A DNA stretch of 64,000 nucleotides from Palleronia sediminis (GCF_004358695.1 NZ_SNAA01000003.1:124001-188000), one strand, 5' to 3'; shown: positions 44,093 to 53,980, numbered from the stretch's first letter. The notes: generated by a model not told the origin, from the sequence alone. Program-made: numbers and translations.

Positions 44093-44956
44093 TCAGGCCG
44101 CGCTCAGCGCCCAGTCCCAGTAAAGCTTGCGCGCCCGCGCGGCGATCGGCCCCGCCTGGTAGGTCACGTCGTCAAAGGCCGTGACGGGGGTGATCTTGGA
44201 CATGTTGCCGGTCAGAAAGACCTCGTCGGCGGCCTCGACATCGGCGAAACCCAGCACCGTCTCGCGCACCTCGACCCCGTCGCGGCGGAGCAGGTCGATA
44301 TGGCGGTTGCGCGTGATCCCGGCAAGGAAGGTGCCGTTGGGCACGGGCGTCATCGCCACCCCGTCGCGCACGATGAACACGTTGGCCGTGGCGCTTTCGG
44401 CGACATTGCCCAGCGCGTCGGCCACCAGCGCGTTGCCGAAGCCCTTGGCGCGCGCCTCCATCATCATGCGCGCGTTGTTGGGATAAAGGCAGCCGGCCTT
44501 GGCATTGACCACCGCATCCTCGAGCACGGGCCGACGGAACCGCGTCCGCGTCAGCGTCACCGTGGCGTCGTCGGGCGCCAGCGGGATCGCTTCGAGGCAG
44601 ATGCAGAACCCCGTCTCGACCCCGCCGGGCGCGATGGCCCCGGCGCCGCCGTCGATGGCCCAGTACATCGGGCGGATATAGACGGCGGCATCGGCGGGAT
44701 AGCGTTTCAGCCCCTCCCAGGCGAGATCGTGGATGGCCTGCGCCGTGAATGTCGGCGTGATCGCGAGCGCGCGCGCCGAGGCATTGACCCGCTCGCAATG
44801 GGCGAGAAGGTCGGGCGCGACCCCGTGGGCAAAGCGGGCCCCGTCAAACACCGTCGACCCGAGCCAGGCCCCGTGATCGGCGGCGCGCATCACCGGCACG
44901 TCGTCGTCGTGCCACTTGCCTCGATACCAGGTGCGGATATCCGTGCCGGTCGCCAT
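44093..44956 (-). CDS. ilvE: Class IV aminotransferase, branched-chain type
   Basis: A 287-residue PLP enzyme of fold type IV. The PLP-binding Lys is in VVNAKAGCLYPNNARMM near residue 160. Substrate-side motifs are WLGSTVFDGARFAHG near 40, YIRPMYWAID, and VAESATANVFIVRDG, with FLAGITRNRHIDLL. This favours branched-chain amino acid aminotransferase; D-amino-acid aminotransferase or aminodeoxychorismate lyase are less likely relatives. GAGGGGC precedes ATG 44956; a longer start at 44995 is possible. Confidence 0.85.
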   Translation of the reverse strand: MATGTDIRTWYRGKWHDDDVPVMRAADHGAWLGSTVFDGARFAHGVAPDLLAHCERVNASARALAITPTFTAQAIHDLAWEGLKRYPADAAVYIRPMYWAIDGGAGAIAPGGVETGFCICLEAIPLAPDDATVTLTRTRFRRPVLEDAVVNAKAGCLYPNNARMMMEARAKGFGNALVADALGNVAESATANVFIVRDGVAMTPVPNGTFLAGITRNRHIDLLRRDGVEVRETVLGFADVEAADEVFLTGNMSKITPVTAFDDVTYQAGPIAARARKLYWDWALSAA

Positions 44957-45036
44957 GCCTTGCCCCTCTGTCCCGATTTCGGCGGGACTAAACATCGCGG
45001 CCCGCCCGAGGTCCAGCCCGGCTGCGCCATGCGCGA

Positions 45037-45468
45037 TCAGGCCGGCGTCGGGCCGCCGCGCACGATCAGAACCGAGGCGCGGGCATGTTCGGCCACCGCG
45101 CCCCCGTTCGACGACCAGAAGTAATCCGAGAACTTGGGCTCGTGCGACGCCATGACGACCAGGTCGGCCTTGAGGTCCGAGGCCGCGCGCACCAGCGCCC
45201 GGTCGAGATCGTGGCGCGCGTCGTGCAGGACGAGCGCATGGGACGCGGTCTCGATCCCGTGGGTCTTGCCCTGCTCCTCGGCAAAGGCGGCAAGCTTGGC
45301 GCCGAACTCTTCGGGGGTGCGCGCGACCCGGCCGGGCGTGTTGTTGGTCGCCGAGACATAGGTCACGCGCGCGCCGTGATGGCGGGCCATGTCGGCGGCC
45401 GCGTCCAGCGCGCGTTTCAATGTCGGCAGGGCCGTCATGTCGACGGGGGCCATGATATGCGTGAACAT
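45037..45468 (-). CDS. Universal stress protein (UspA family)
   Basis: A 143-residue UspA-fold protein, the second in this region. It starts MFTHIMAPVDMTALPTLKRA and has the conserved LVVMASHEPKFSDYFWSSNG stretch, where the usual glycine-rich nucleotide loop is replaced by SHEPKFSDYF. That points to the non-ATP-binding branch. It ends with ASVLIVRGG. AAGGAG precedes ATG 45468. Confidence 0.86.
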   Translation of the reverse strand: MFTHIMAPVDMTALPTLKRALDAAADMARHHGARVTYVSATNNTPGRVARTPEEFGAKLAAFAEEQGKTHGIETASHALVLHDARHDLDRALVRAASDLKADLVVMASHEPKFSDYFWSSNGGAVAEHARASVLIVRGGPTPA

Positions 45469-45548
45469 CGGTCGCACTCCTTTTGCAGTCGCACGAAGCC
45501 TAGTCCGACGGGGCCGGGTGTGAAGGGCAGGGCGTGCCCCCGACCGCC

Positions 45549-46568
45549 TCAGCCGATCATGCCGGTGATGCGATAGGTCTCGGCCAGGATCGGCGCCGCG
45601 ATCTCGCGCGCGCGCTCGGCGCCGCGGGCCATGATGCGGTCGATCTCGGCCGGGTCGTTCATCAGCCGCGCCATCTCGGCCGATACGGGGGCCAGCTTTT
45701 CCACCGCGAGATCGGCCAGCATCGGCTTGAACTCGCCGAAATTCTGCCCCCCGACCTGCGCCATCGCCGCGTCGGTCGAGATATCGCGGAGCGCGGCAAA
45801 GATGTTGACGAGGTTGCGGGCCTCGGGGCGGCCGTCAAGCGCCTTGTAGTCCTGCGGCAGCGGGTCGGGATCGGTCCGGGCCTTGCGGATCTTGCGCGCG
45901 ATGGCGTCGGCATCGTCGGTCAGGTTGATGCGGCTGGCATCCGACGGGTCGGATTTGGACATCTTCCTGGTGCCGTCGCGCAGGGACATGACGCGGGTGC
46001 CCGTGCCCTCGATCACGGGCTCGGTCATGGGAAAGAACTCGACCCCGTAATCGTGGTTGAACTTGGCCGCGATGTCGCGGGTCAGCTCGAGATGCTGTTT
46101 CTGGTCCTCGCCCACGGGCACATGCGTCGCATGATAGACGAGGATATCGGCGGCCATCAGCGCGGGATAGGCGAAAAGCCCCAGCGACGCGTTTTCGGCG
46201 TTCTTGCCGGCCTTGTCCTTCCATTGCGTCATGCGGCCCATCCAGCCCATCCGCGCCACGCAGTTGAAGATCCAGGCAAGCTGCGCATGCTCGGGCACGC
46301 GGGACTGGTTGAACAGGATCGAGCGTTCGGGGTCGATCCCTGCGGCGAGGTATCCCGCCGCCAGTTCGCGCGTGTTGCGCGTCAGCGCCGCCGGGTCCTG
46401 CCAGACGGTGATCGCGTGCATGTCGACCATGCAATAGATCGTCTGGTGCCCGCCGGCCTCCTGCATGTCGGCGAAACGCTTGATCGCGCCGAGGTAATTG
46501 CCCAGCGTCAGCCCCCCCGAAGGCTGGATGCCCGAGAAGACGCGCGGGGTGAAGCGGGGCTCGGTCAT
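45549..46568 (-). CDS. trpS: Tryptophan--tRNA ligase
   Basis: A 339-residue class Ic synthetase charging tRNA-Trp. The signature [18 protein letters not shown] holds the HIGH-type motif as TLGN, typical of bacterial TrpRS. The second signature is [15 protein letters not shown] near residue 195. The substrate pocket segments [15 protein letters not shown] and [16 protein letters not shown] are conserved. It is divergent from the rhomboid-like gene with 76 bases between starts. Confidence 0.96.
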   Translation of the reverse strand: MTEPRFTPRVFSGIQPSGGLTLGNYLGAIKRFADMQEAGGHQTIYCMVDMHAITVWQDPAALTRNTRELAAGYLAAGIDPERSILFNQSRVPEHAQLAWIFNCVARMGWMGRMTQWKDKAGKNAENASLGLFAYPALMAADILVYHATHVPVGEDQKQHLELTRDIAAKFNHDYGVEFFPMTEPVIEGTGTRVMSLRDGTRKMSKSDPSDASRINLTDDADAIARKIRKARTDPDPLPQDYKALDGRPEARNLVNIFAALRDISTDAAMAQVGGQNFGEFKPMLADLAVEKLAPVSAEMARLMNDPAEIDRIMARGAERAREIAAPILAETYRITGMIG

Positions 46569-46644
46569 GGGTTCTGTCCTGCTGGAAAAGGCGGCGCCGC
46601 TGGCTTACCGAGGGGGCCAGACCCCGTCAAGGAAACCCCATCGC

Positions 46645-47331
46645 ATGTCGCTGAACCCCAACGTCAATCCGTTCAACGCGCTGCCGCCCGTCGTGATCGC
46701 GCTGGCCGCGTTGATCGCGGTGCCCGAAATCCTGTTCCAGCTTGGCAATGCCGGGATCGTGGGCGGCGCTTCGGGGGTGGGGATGCGGCTCTCGGCGCTC
46801 AACGCCTTCGCCTTCGCGCCGCAGGTCTTCGACCGCATGATCGCGCTGAACGTCTGGCCCCCGCGCGAGGTTCTGCGGCTCTTGAGCTATGCCTTCGTGC
46901 ATCTGGGCGCGGGACACGCGCTGTTCGTGCTTGTGTTCCTGCTGGCGCTGGGCAAGATGGTGGCCGAGACCTTTTCGCAATGGGCCACGGTCGCGGTCTT
47001 CGCCGGCTCGGCCATCCTCGGCGCGGCGACCTACGGGCTGCTTCTCGACACGCCCACCGCGCTCGTCGGGGGCTATCCGGCGGTCTATGGGCTGATCGGG
47101 GCCTATACCTTCATCCTGTGGACCGGGCTCGGCGCGATCGGGGAAAGCCGGTTGCAGGCCTTTCGCCTGATCGCGGTGCTCATGGGCATCCAGCTTGCCT
47201 TCGGCCTTCTGTTCGGCACCGGGCTCGATTGGGTCGCCGACCTCGCGGGGTTCTGCGCGGGGTTCCTGCTGTCCTTCGTGGTCTCACCCGGCGGGTGGTC
47301 GCGGGTCATGGAAAAGCTGCGTCAGCGCTGA
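46645..47331 (+). CDS. Rhomboid-fold membrane protein lacking catalytic residues
   Basis: A 228-residue protein with about six helices and the rhomboid layout. The first conserved loop is FVHLGAGHALFVLV: His86 and His91 are kept, but the oxyanion Asn is Val95. The position of the nucleophile Ser (GlpG Ser201) reads GGYPAVYGLIGAY, with Tyr144-Pro145. The catalytic His of the last helix (GlpG His254) reads VADLAGFCAG, with Asp199. By alignment it should therefore be an inactive rhomboid (pseudoprotease). GGAAA is the only weak ribosome site. Its 3' end overlaps murJ by 10 bases, convergently. Confidence 0.85.
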   Translation: MSLNPNVNPFNALPPVVIALAALIAVPEILFQLGNAGIVGGASGVGMRLSALNAFAFAPQVFDRMIALNVWPPREVLRLLSYAFVHLGAGHALFVLVFLLALGKMVAETFSQWATVAVFAGSAILGAATYGLLLDTPTALVGGYPAVYGLIGAYTFILWTGLGAIGESRLQAFRLIAVLMGIQLAFGLLFGTGLDWVADLAGFCAGFLLSFVVSPGGWSRVMEKLRQR

Positions 47332-48911
47332 CGGCGCAGCGCGCCGCGGATCTCGCGCCAGACGACCGCCCCGATCAAGGCGCCGATGCCGAAATAGGCG
47401 GCGATCCCCGCACCCACCAGAAGCGCGAGCGCCAGCCCTTCGGCCGGGCCGCCCCAAAGCGGCGCCAGCGCGCGCTCGACCGCCCAGAGCACCGCGCCCA
47501 TCGCGAGCGACGCCGCGACGATGCGCGGGATCCGGCCCATCACCCGCGCGTCGAGCCGTGCCGTATCGCCCATCCCGCCCGTGCCGCGCACCAGCAGCGC
47601 GGCCATCGCCCAGGCCGCCAGCGTGGTGCCCAGCGCCGCGGCCGCAAAGCCGATGACCGGGGCGAGGCCGATGGCCACCGCCGCGTTCACCACCAGCGAC
47701 ACCAGCGCGAAACGCAGCGGCGTGCGGGTATCCTCGCGCGCGAAATAGAGCGGCTGCCAGACCTTCTGCAGCACGAAGGCCGGCAGCCCCAGCCCGTAGA
47801 TCGTCAGCGCCAGCGCCGTGGCCTGCGCGTCCCCCGCGTCGAAGGCGCCGCGCTGGAACAGCACCGAGACCAGCGGTCCGGGCACCGCGAGGAACGCCAC
47901 CGCGCAGGGCACGGTCAGCAGCAGCGCGAACTCGGCCGCGCGGCTCAGCGCGTCGCGCCCGCCCGCGTCGTCCCCCGCCTTGAGGCGGCGCGACAGGTCC
48001 GGCAGCAGCACGACCCCGATGGCGATGCCGACCACGCCGAGCGGCAACTGGTAGAGCCGGTCGGCATAGTTCAGCCACGCCACGGCCCCGTCGAAATAGC
48101 TGGCGACCTGCCGACCGACGAGCAGGTTCACCTGCACCACGCCGCCGGCCAGCGCCGCGGGCGCGGCGATGACGAGCAGACGCTTCAGCTCGGGGGTAAG
48201 CCTCGGGCGATGGCGCGGCAACAGCCGGTGGCCCGCCCGCGCGGCCGCCCACCAGACCAGTCCAAGCTGGGCGATCCCGCCCAGCGGCACCGCCAGCGCC
48301 AGCGCGCGGCCCACGACGCGCGGCGTCTCGGTCGCGCCGAGCAGCGCCTGCGCCGTGCCGGGCATCGCGGCCGCCAGCGCCATCGCCGAGATGAACACGA
48401 TGTTGAGCAGGGCGGGCGCGGCGGCGGCGGCGAGGTAACGCTCGGCCGAGTTCAGAACGCCCGAGACCAGCGCCGCGAGCGAGATGAGCAGGATATAGGG
48501 AAAGGCGATCCGTCCGTAGGCCACGGCGAGATCGAAGCGCGCATCCTCGGCGAACCCGCTGGCCATGGCCAGCACCAGCGCCGGCATGGCCAGCACCCCG
48601 ATCACGGTGAACAGCGTCAGCCCCGCCACCATCATCGCAACCGCGTCGCGGGCAAACGCATCCGCCGCCTCGCGCCCCTCGCCGAGCTTCTTCGCGTAGA
48701 GCGGGACGAAGGCCATGTTGAACGCGCCCTCGGCGAAAAAGCGGCGGAACATGTTGGGCAGGGAGAACGCGACGAGAAAGGCCTCGGCCACCGGGCCCGC
48801 GCCGAGATAGGCGGCGATGGCGATGTCGCGCGCGAATCCCAGCACCCGGCTGACCAGCGTCCAGACCCCGACGGTCAGGAAGCCCTTGATGAGCCGCGGC
48901 GCGCCGCTCAT
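47322..48911 (-). CDS. murJ: Lipid II flippase MurJ
   Basis: A 529-residue MOP-superfamily transporter with about 14 helices that moves lipid II across the inner membrane for peptidoglycan synthesis. The N-terminal TLVSRVLGFARDIAIAAYLGAG, FSLPNMFRRFFAEGAFNMAFVP and Arg/Asp-lined cavity residues match MurJ. RQVASYFDGAVAWLNYADRLYQLPLG is also diagnostic. It is 160 bases downstream of glnD on the same strand. Confidence 0.95.
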   Translation of the reverse strand: MSGAPRLIKGFLTVGVWTLVSRVLGFARDIAIAAYLGAGPVAEAFLVAFSLPNMFRRFFAEGAFNMAFVPLYAKKLGEGREAADAFARDAVAMMVAGLTLFTVIGVLAMPALVLAMASGFAEDARFDLAVAYGRIAFPYILLISLAALVSGVLNSAERYLAAAAAPALLNIVFISAMALAAAMPGTAQALLGATETPRVVGRALALAVPLGGIAQLGLVWWAAARAGHRLLPRHRPRLTPELKRLLVIAAPAALAGGVVQVNLLVGRQVASYFDGAVAWLNYADRLYQLPLGVVGIAIGVVLLPDLSRRLKAGDDAGGRDALSRAAEFALLLTVPCAVAFLAVPGPLVSVLFQRGAFDAGDAQATALALTIYGLGLPAFVLQKVWQPLYFAREDTRTPLRFALVSLVVNAAVAIGLAPVIGFAAAALGTTLAAWAMAALLVRGTGGMGDTARLDARVMGRIPRIVAASLAMGAVLWAVERALAPLWGGPAEGLALALLVGAGIAAYFGIGALIGAVVWREIRGALRRQR

Positions 48912-48945
48912 GGCCGGACGCCCCGCGGCCGGCGGAGTGCCGTGG

Positions 48946-48964
48946 GGTATTTGGAAAGAGAAGA
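48946..48964 (+). repeat. Dispersed GTATTT element, copy C (shorter)
   Basis: GGTATTTGGAAAGAGAAG lies in the 160-base gap between murJ and glnD. It shares the GTATTT and (A)GAGAAG words with the copies at 11121 and 62521 but is shorter and diverged. Confidence 0.5.
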
Positions 48965-49071
48965 CAGGGGGGCGGGGCGCGCGAGGCCGGGCATCTCGGG
49001 GCTTTCGATCTGCGATTGTCCGCCCCCTATGCGGCGGGGCGGCGGGGGCGCGCAAGGCCCCGCGCGCAGGC

Positions 49072-51903
49072 TCAGGCCGGTTCGGCCGCCGCGCGCCGCG
49101 CGCCGTCCTCGATCGCGGCGCGCAGCTTGCGTTCGAGCGTGCGCTGGCGGTTGTCGGAATAGAGTTTCAGGCCGAACATGTCCTTGACGTAGAAGGTATC
49201 GACGACCTGCTCGCCATAGGTGGCGATCACCGCCGAGGCGATCGAGATATTGTCGGCGGCCAGCACCCGCGTCAGGTCGTGGAGCAATCCGGGGCGGTCG
49301 CGCGTATCGACCTCGACGATGGTGTAGATCTCGGAGCCCTCGTTGTCGAAGGCGATGGTGGTCGGCACGCGGAACCCGCGCTCGCGTTTCTTGATGCGGT
49401 CGCGGTCGCGCAGCCCCTCTCGGGCGATGACCTCGCCGCGCAGCGTGTCGTCGATGATGCGGCGCAGGCGCGGAATGCGGTCGCGGTCATAGGGGTGGCC
49501 TTCCCCGTCCTGCACCCAGAACACCGCCGTGGCATAGCCGTCCTTGGAGGTATAGGTGCGCGCATCGACCACGTTCGCGCCCGCGAGCGCCAGCGCCCCG
49601 GCCAGCCGGCTGAAGATGCCCGGATGATCGGCCATGGCGAAACAGATGCGGGTGGCGTCGCGGTCGCGATCCTCTTCGATGTCGAGCCGGATGCCGTCAT
49701 TGTCGATGTCGCGCAGCAGCCGCGCGAAGGCGACATGGCTTTCGGTGTCGAGCCCCTGCCAATAGGGCGGGTAGTGGCGCCCGGTCTCGACGCGCAGTGC
49801 CCGGCCGTCCCAATCGGCCAGCGCCTCGCGCAGGCGGCGGCGCGCCTCGTTGCCGCGGGTCTCGCGGTTGAGCGCCTCGAGCCCGTTCTCGAGCGCATTG
49901 GCCGTCTCGCTGTAGAGCGCGCGCAGAAGCTGTGCCTTCCAGTTGTTCCAGGTGCCCGGCCCGACGGCGCGGATATCGCAGACCGTCAGGACGAAGAGCA
50001 TGTCGAGCCGCTTGCGCGTGCGCACCGCCTTGGCGAAGTCGCGCACCGTCCGCGGATCGGACAGGTCGCGTTTCTGCGCCATGTCGGACATCAGCAGGTG
50101 ATAGCGCACGAGCCATTCGACCGTCTCGGCATCGGCGCGCCCCAGCCCCAGCCGCGGCGCCACCTTGCGCGCGATCCGCGCCCCCAGAACCGAGTGATCC
50201 TCGTCCCGGCCCTTGCCGATATCGTGCAGCAGCAGCGCCAGATGCAGGACGCGCCGGTTGATCCCGCCCCCGGCCGCGATGCGAGTGCAATAGGGCAGTT
50301 CCTCGGCCAGCTCGCCCGCCTCGATCCGGCTGAGGTGGTGGAGGCACTGGATGGTGTGTTCGTCCACCGTGTAGTGGTGATACATGTTGAACTGCATCAT
50401 CGCGACGATGGGCTCGAACTCGGGCAGGAAGGCCGCCAGCACGCCGAGCTCGTTCATGCGGCGCAGCGCGCGGTCGGGATTGCCGTGCTTGAGCATCATG
50501 TCGAAGAAGATGCGGATCGCCTCGGGGGTGGTGCGCACGCCGTCGTCGATGCGGCCGAGATTGGCCGCGATCAGCCGCATCGCGTCGGGGTGCAGCAGGT
50601 AGCCGGTGCGCAGCGCCTCGTCGAAGATCCGCAGCAGGTTGACCGGGTCGGCGAGAAAGGCCTCGGGGTCCTCGACGGTCAGGCGGTTGTGGCGGATGGC
50701 GTAGCCCGGCCGCAGCTTGCGCCGGCGCCGGAACAGCCCCTCGAGCGGCGGCGCCTCTTTCTTGTGGTCGGCCTCGAGCGCGGTCAGCAGGATGCGCGTA
50801 AGCTCGCCCACCCGCGTGGCGTGGCGGAAATAATCCTGCATGAAGTGCTCGACCGCGCGGCGCCCGCCCTTGTCGACATAGCCCATGCGCGCGGCGGTCT
50901 CGACCTGGAGGTCGAAGGTGAGCTGGTCCATCGCGCGTCCCGTGACGAGGTGCAGGTGACAGCGCACCGCAAGCAGGAAGGATTCGGCCTCGACGAAGCT
51001 GTCGAACTCGTCGCGGGTAAAGGTGCCGAGCCCCACGAGATCGCCCGCATCCTGCACATGGTTGACGTATTTCGCGATCCAGAACAGCGTCTGCAGGTCG
51101 CGCAGCCCGCCCTTGGCCTCTTTCACGTTCGGCTCGACCACGTAACGCTGGCCGCCCTGCTTGCGATGGCGTGCGGCGCGTTCCTCGAGCTTGGCGGCAA
51201 TGTATTCGCCGTGACTCTCGGGCGAGAACAGCTCGGACCAGAGGGTTTCGTGCAGCTCGGCGCCCAGCGCCCCGTCGCCCGTGAGAAACCTGTGTTCGAG
51301 AAGCGCCGTGCGGATGGTGAAATCGGCGCGCCCCAGCCGGACGCAATCGGGGATGGTACGGCTGGCATGGCCGACCTTCAGCCGCAAATCCCACAGGATG
51401 TAGAGCATGGATTCGATCACGCTCTCCGCCCAGCCAGTGATCTTCCACGGGGTCAGGAACAGCAGGTCGATATCGGAATGGGGCGCCATCTCGGCCCGGC
51501 CGTAGCCGCCCACGGCGAGGATCGCGAGACGCTCGCCGGCGGTGGCGTTGGGCCGGGGATGCAGGCGGTCGATCACCAGCGCGAATACGGTCTCGACGAT
51601 GCGGTCGGTCAGCCAGCTATAGGCCGAGACGGTTGGGCGCGCCGCGCGGGGCCGTTCGGCGAAGGCGGCGGCGATCCTCGCGCGGGCGGTGCCCTGCACC
51701 TCGCGCAGGACCAACACCGCGGCGGCGCGGATGGCGGCGGCATCGGCGTCCGGCCCCGCCGCCGCGTCGATCCGCGCGCGCACCTCGGCGCCGTCGAACA
51801 GCGTCGGGGGCGGGCAGATCAGTTCCGACGGAAGGCGGTGGGCGTCGTCGGGGCCGGCGGTCTCAGAGACCGGCGCCGCCGAAGCCCGAGGGGGCGGGGT
51901 CAA
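49072..51903 (-). CDS. glnD: [Protein-PII] uridylyltransferase
   Basis: A 943-residue bifunctional sensor that uridylylates PII proteins when glutamine is low and deuridylylates them when it is high. In order: a nucleotidyltransferase domain with GGYGRAEMAPHSDIDLLFL (131-149; metal Asp144 and Asp146), a GlnD PII-uridylyl domain, an HD hydrolase domain with LLLHDIGKGRDEDHS around residue 520, and two C-terminal ACT domains (ADHPGIFSRLAGALALAGAN; DTRDRPGLLHDLTRVLA). The start is TTG at 51903 with AGGTG upstream. It overlaps the upstream lipoprotein gene by 41 bases, so it is probably translationally coupled. Confidence 0.95.
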   Translation of the reverse strand: MTPPPRASAAPVSETAGPDDAHRLPSELICPPPTLFDGAEVRARIDAAAGPDADAAAIRAAAVLVLREVQGTARARIAAAFAERPRAARPTVSAYSWLTDRIVETVFALVIDRLHPRPNATAGERLAILAVGGYGRAEMAPHSDIDLLFLTPWKITGWAESVIESMLYILWDLRLKVGHASRTIPDCVRLGRADFTIRTALLEHRFLTGDGALGAELHETLWSELFSPESHGEYIAAKLEERAARHRKQGGQRYVVEPNVKEAKGGLRDLQTLFWIAKYVNHVQDAGDLVGLGTFTRDEFDSFVEAESFLLAVRCHLHLVTGRAMDQLTFDLQVETAARMGYVDKGGRRAVEHFMQDYFRHATRVGELTRILLTALEADHKKEAPPLEGLFRRRRKLRPGYAIRHNRLTVEDPEAFLADPVNLLRIFDEALRTGYLLHPDAMRLIAANLGRIDDGVRTTPEAIRIFFDMMLKHGNPDRALRRMNELGVLAAFLPEFEPIVAMMQFNMYHHYTVDEHTIQCLHHLSRIEAGELAEELPYCTRIAAGGGINRRVLHLALLLHDIGKGRDEDHSVLGARIARKVAPRLGLGRADAETVEWLVRYHLLMSDMAQKRDLSDPRTVRDFAKAVRTRKRLDMLFVLTVCDIRAVGPGTWNNWKAQLLRALYSETANALENGLEALNRETRGNEARRRLREALADWDGRALRVETGRHYPPYWQGLDTESHVAFARLLRDIDNDGIRLDIEEDRDRDATRICFAMADHPGIFSRLAGALALAGANVVDARTYTSKDGYATAVFWVQDGEGHPYDRDRIPRLRRIIDDTLRGEVIAREGLRDRDRIKKRERGFRVPTTIAFDNEGSEIYTIVEVDTRDRPGLLHDLTRVLAADNISIASAVIATYGEQVVDTFYVKDMFGLKLYSDNRQRTLERKLRAAIEDGARRAAAEPA

Positions 51904-53053
51904 GGATCTGCACCTGGTTGTTGGCGACCTGGGCGACGGCGAGGGCGCGGTTGTTGGTGCCGTCGGGCAGCAGGCGGAACGCGCCGTAGGCGCCGTTGAA
52001 GCCGCCCGGACGCGTCAGCGCCCCCGAGGTCAGTGCCATCGGGTTGCCGGTCGCGATCAGCGCGTCGACCGCCGCGACCGCATCGAAGCCGAGCCCGGCC
52101 AGCGGATGCGGATCGGTGCCGTAGGCCGCGCGGTAGCGTGCCTCGAACGCGGCGACCGCGCCCTGGTTGGGCAGGGTGAAGAGCCCGCCCTGAAGCCCCG
52201 GCAGCGCCAGCGCCTGCGGCGCCGAGTTCCAGCGCGTCAGGCCGAGATACTGCACCGCGCCGGGGCTGACCCCGTTCTCGGGCAGGGCCGTCGCGATGAG
52301 GGGCAGGTCGGCGCTGACGCCCGCGGTCAGGAACACGGCGTCGGCACCCGACGAGGTGACGGCCTGCGCGATGCGCGGCCCGGATTCGGTGATCCCCTGT
52401 TGCGACAGCGGATAGGCCTGCACCGTCGCCACGCGCAGCCCCGCGGCCTGCACCGCCCCCGCGATGGCGTCGCGCCCGGTCTGCCCGGCCAGGTCGTCGC
52501 CATGCACGATGGCCACCGCCGAGCGTCCCTGCCGGCGGGCAAAGCTGCTCAGCCGCTGGGCGGTGTCGGCGAATGTCTGCCCGAGGATGAAAACGTTGCC
52601 GCCCGCAACGACGGTGTTGTTCGAAAACGACACGATGTTGACGTTCTGCCCCTGGAGCGCCTGCGTCACGGCCGTGGTCGTCTGGGTGTAGAGCGGCCCG
52701 AGCACGATCTGCGCCCCTTCCGAGACCGCGCGGCTGGCCGCGCCGGCCGCGCTCGACGGGTTGCCGCCGGTGTCGTAGACACGCAGATCGATGCGGTTCG
52801 TGGCCGCCAGCCGCGCCGCGTTCTCGAGCGCCTGCCCGATCACCCCGCCGCCGCCCGATTCGCCCTTGGGCACCAGCAGCGCCACGGGCACCGGGGCCGA
52901 CGCGTCGATCCGCGGACCGGTTCCGCCGCCCGCGCCGCCGCCGAGACCGCCCAGCGAGGGCAGGGGGCCGCAGGCCGCGATGGCGGCGACGGCGGCGAGA
53001 CTTGCGGCAAGGCGGCGCGCCGACTTGCGGATCGCGGGCAGGCGGTCAAACAT
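51863..53053 (-). CDS. Penicillin-binding protein activator-like lipoprotein (LpoA type)
   Basis: A 396-residue lipoprotein. The signal peptide ends in AAIAAC (Cys28). The mature chain starts with a Gly-rich linker (SLGGLGGGAGGG), then a periplasmic-binding-protein-like fold: VALLVPKGESGGGGVIG, IVLGPLYTQTTTAVTQALQGQ, AIVHGDDLAGQTGRDAIAGAV. This matches the C-terminal domain of LpoA and the penicillin-binding protein activators of alphaproteobacteria. A role in cell-wall synthesis is inferred from that family. The start at 53053 is chosen for the signal; an ATG at 53092 is possible. It is divergent from rsmI. Confidence 0.83.
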   Translation of the reverse strand: MFDRLPAIRKSARRLAASLAAVAAIAACGPLPSLGGLGGGAGGGTGPRIDASAPVPVALLVPKGESGGGGVIGQALENAARLAATNRIDLRVYDTGGNPSSAAGAASRAVSEGAQIVLGPLYTQTTTAVTQALQGQNVNIVSFSNNTVVAGGNVFILGQTFADTAQRLSSFARRQGRSAVAIVHGDDLAGQTGRDAIAGAVQAAGLRVATVQAYPLSQQGITESGPRIAQAVTSSGADAVFLTAGVSADLPLIATALPENGVSPGAVQYLGLTRWNSAPQALALPGLQGGLFTLPNQGAVAAFEARYRAAYGTDPHPLAGLGFDAVAAVDALIATGNPMALTSGALTRPGGFNGAYGAFRLLPDGTNNRALAVAQVANNQVQILDPAPSGFGGAGL

Positions 53054-53131
53054 TCGGGGGTCGTCTCCGGGCGAAGGTTGCAGGAAGGACATTAGGCGCT
53101 TGCCGGAAATCTGTAAATCGTCCGAGGACGA

Positions 53132-53980
53132 ATGAGCGGGCTCGCGCCCGGTCTCTATCTCGTGGCCACGCCGATCGGCGCCGCCCGCGATATCACGCTG
53201 CGCGCGCTCGATATCCTGCGCGACGCGGACATCCTGGCCGCAGAGGATACACGCGTGCTGCGCAAGCTGCTCGAGATCCACGGCATCGCGCTGCGGGGGC
53301 GCACGATCCTGCCCTATCACGACCATAACGGCGCGGCGATGCGCCCCCGGATCGAGGCCGCCGTGGCCGAGGGCCGTTCGGTCGCCTTTGCGTCGGATGC
53401 GGGAACGCCGCTGGTGGCCGATCCGGGCTATGCGCTGGCGCGCGGCGTGCGCGCGGCGGGCGGGCTCGTGACCACCGCGCCGGGGCCGTCGGCGCCGCTG
53501 GCCGCGCTCAGCCTGTCGGGACTGCCGAGCGACCGGTTCCTGTTCGCGGGGTTCCTCCCGGCGGCGGATGGCGACCGGCGCCGGATGCTGCGCGATCTCG
53601 CGCAGGTGCCCGCCACGCTGATCTTTTTCGAGACCGCGCGCCGATGCGCCGAGAGCCTTGCGGCGATGCTGGACGAGCTCGGCAATCGCGAGGCGGCGAT
53701 CTGCCGGGAGTTAACCAAGAAGTTCGAAGAGGTGCGACAGGGGCGGCTGGATGTGCTAACAGAAGGGGTGCGGGAGGTGGCACCGAAAGGCGAGATCGTG
53801 ATCGTCGTCGACCGCCCCCGCGGCGGGCCCGATTCGGGCGATGTCGATACCGCGCTGCGCACCGCAATGCGCGACATGAGTGTGAAGGATGCCGCCCGTT
53901 TCGTCGCCGAGGCGTTGGGCGTGCCGCGGCGCGATGTCTATCAGCGCGCCCTCGAACTGGGAAAGGAGACCGGGGAATGA
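53132..53980 (+). CDS. rsmI: 16S rRNA (cytidine1402-2'-O)-methyltransferase
   Basis: A 282-residue SAM-dependent methylase of the tetrapyrrole-methylase fold. Features are LYLVATPIGAARDITLRALDIL at the N terminus, ILAAEDTRVLRKLLEIHGI, SDAGTPLVADPGY, and PGPSAPLAALSLSGLPSDRFLFAGFLP. ICRELTKKFEE in the C-terminal half is also typical. It acts with RsmH on C1402 near the ribosomal decoding site. The stop overlaps the yraN start (ATGA). Confidence 0.95.
   Translation: MSGLAPGLYLVATPIGAARDITLRALDILRDADILAAEDTRVLRKLLEIHGIALRGRTILPYHDHNGAAMRPRIEAAVAEGRSVAFASDAGTPLVADPGYALARGVRAAGGLVTTAPGPSAPLAALSLSGLPSDRFLFAGFLPAADGDRRRMLRDLAQVPATLIFFETARRCAESLAAMLDELGNREAAICRELTKKFEEVRQGRLDVLTEGVREVAPKGEIVIVVDRPRGGPDSGDVDTALRTAMRDMSVKDAARFVAEALGVPRRDVYQRALELGKETGE

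Noticed and set aside
45534-49187. A 1217-codon plus-strand frame across trpS, the rhomboid-like gene and murJ
   Set aside because: Antisense shadow; composition is Arg/His/Gln-rich and no domain is visible.
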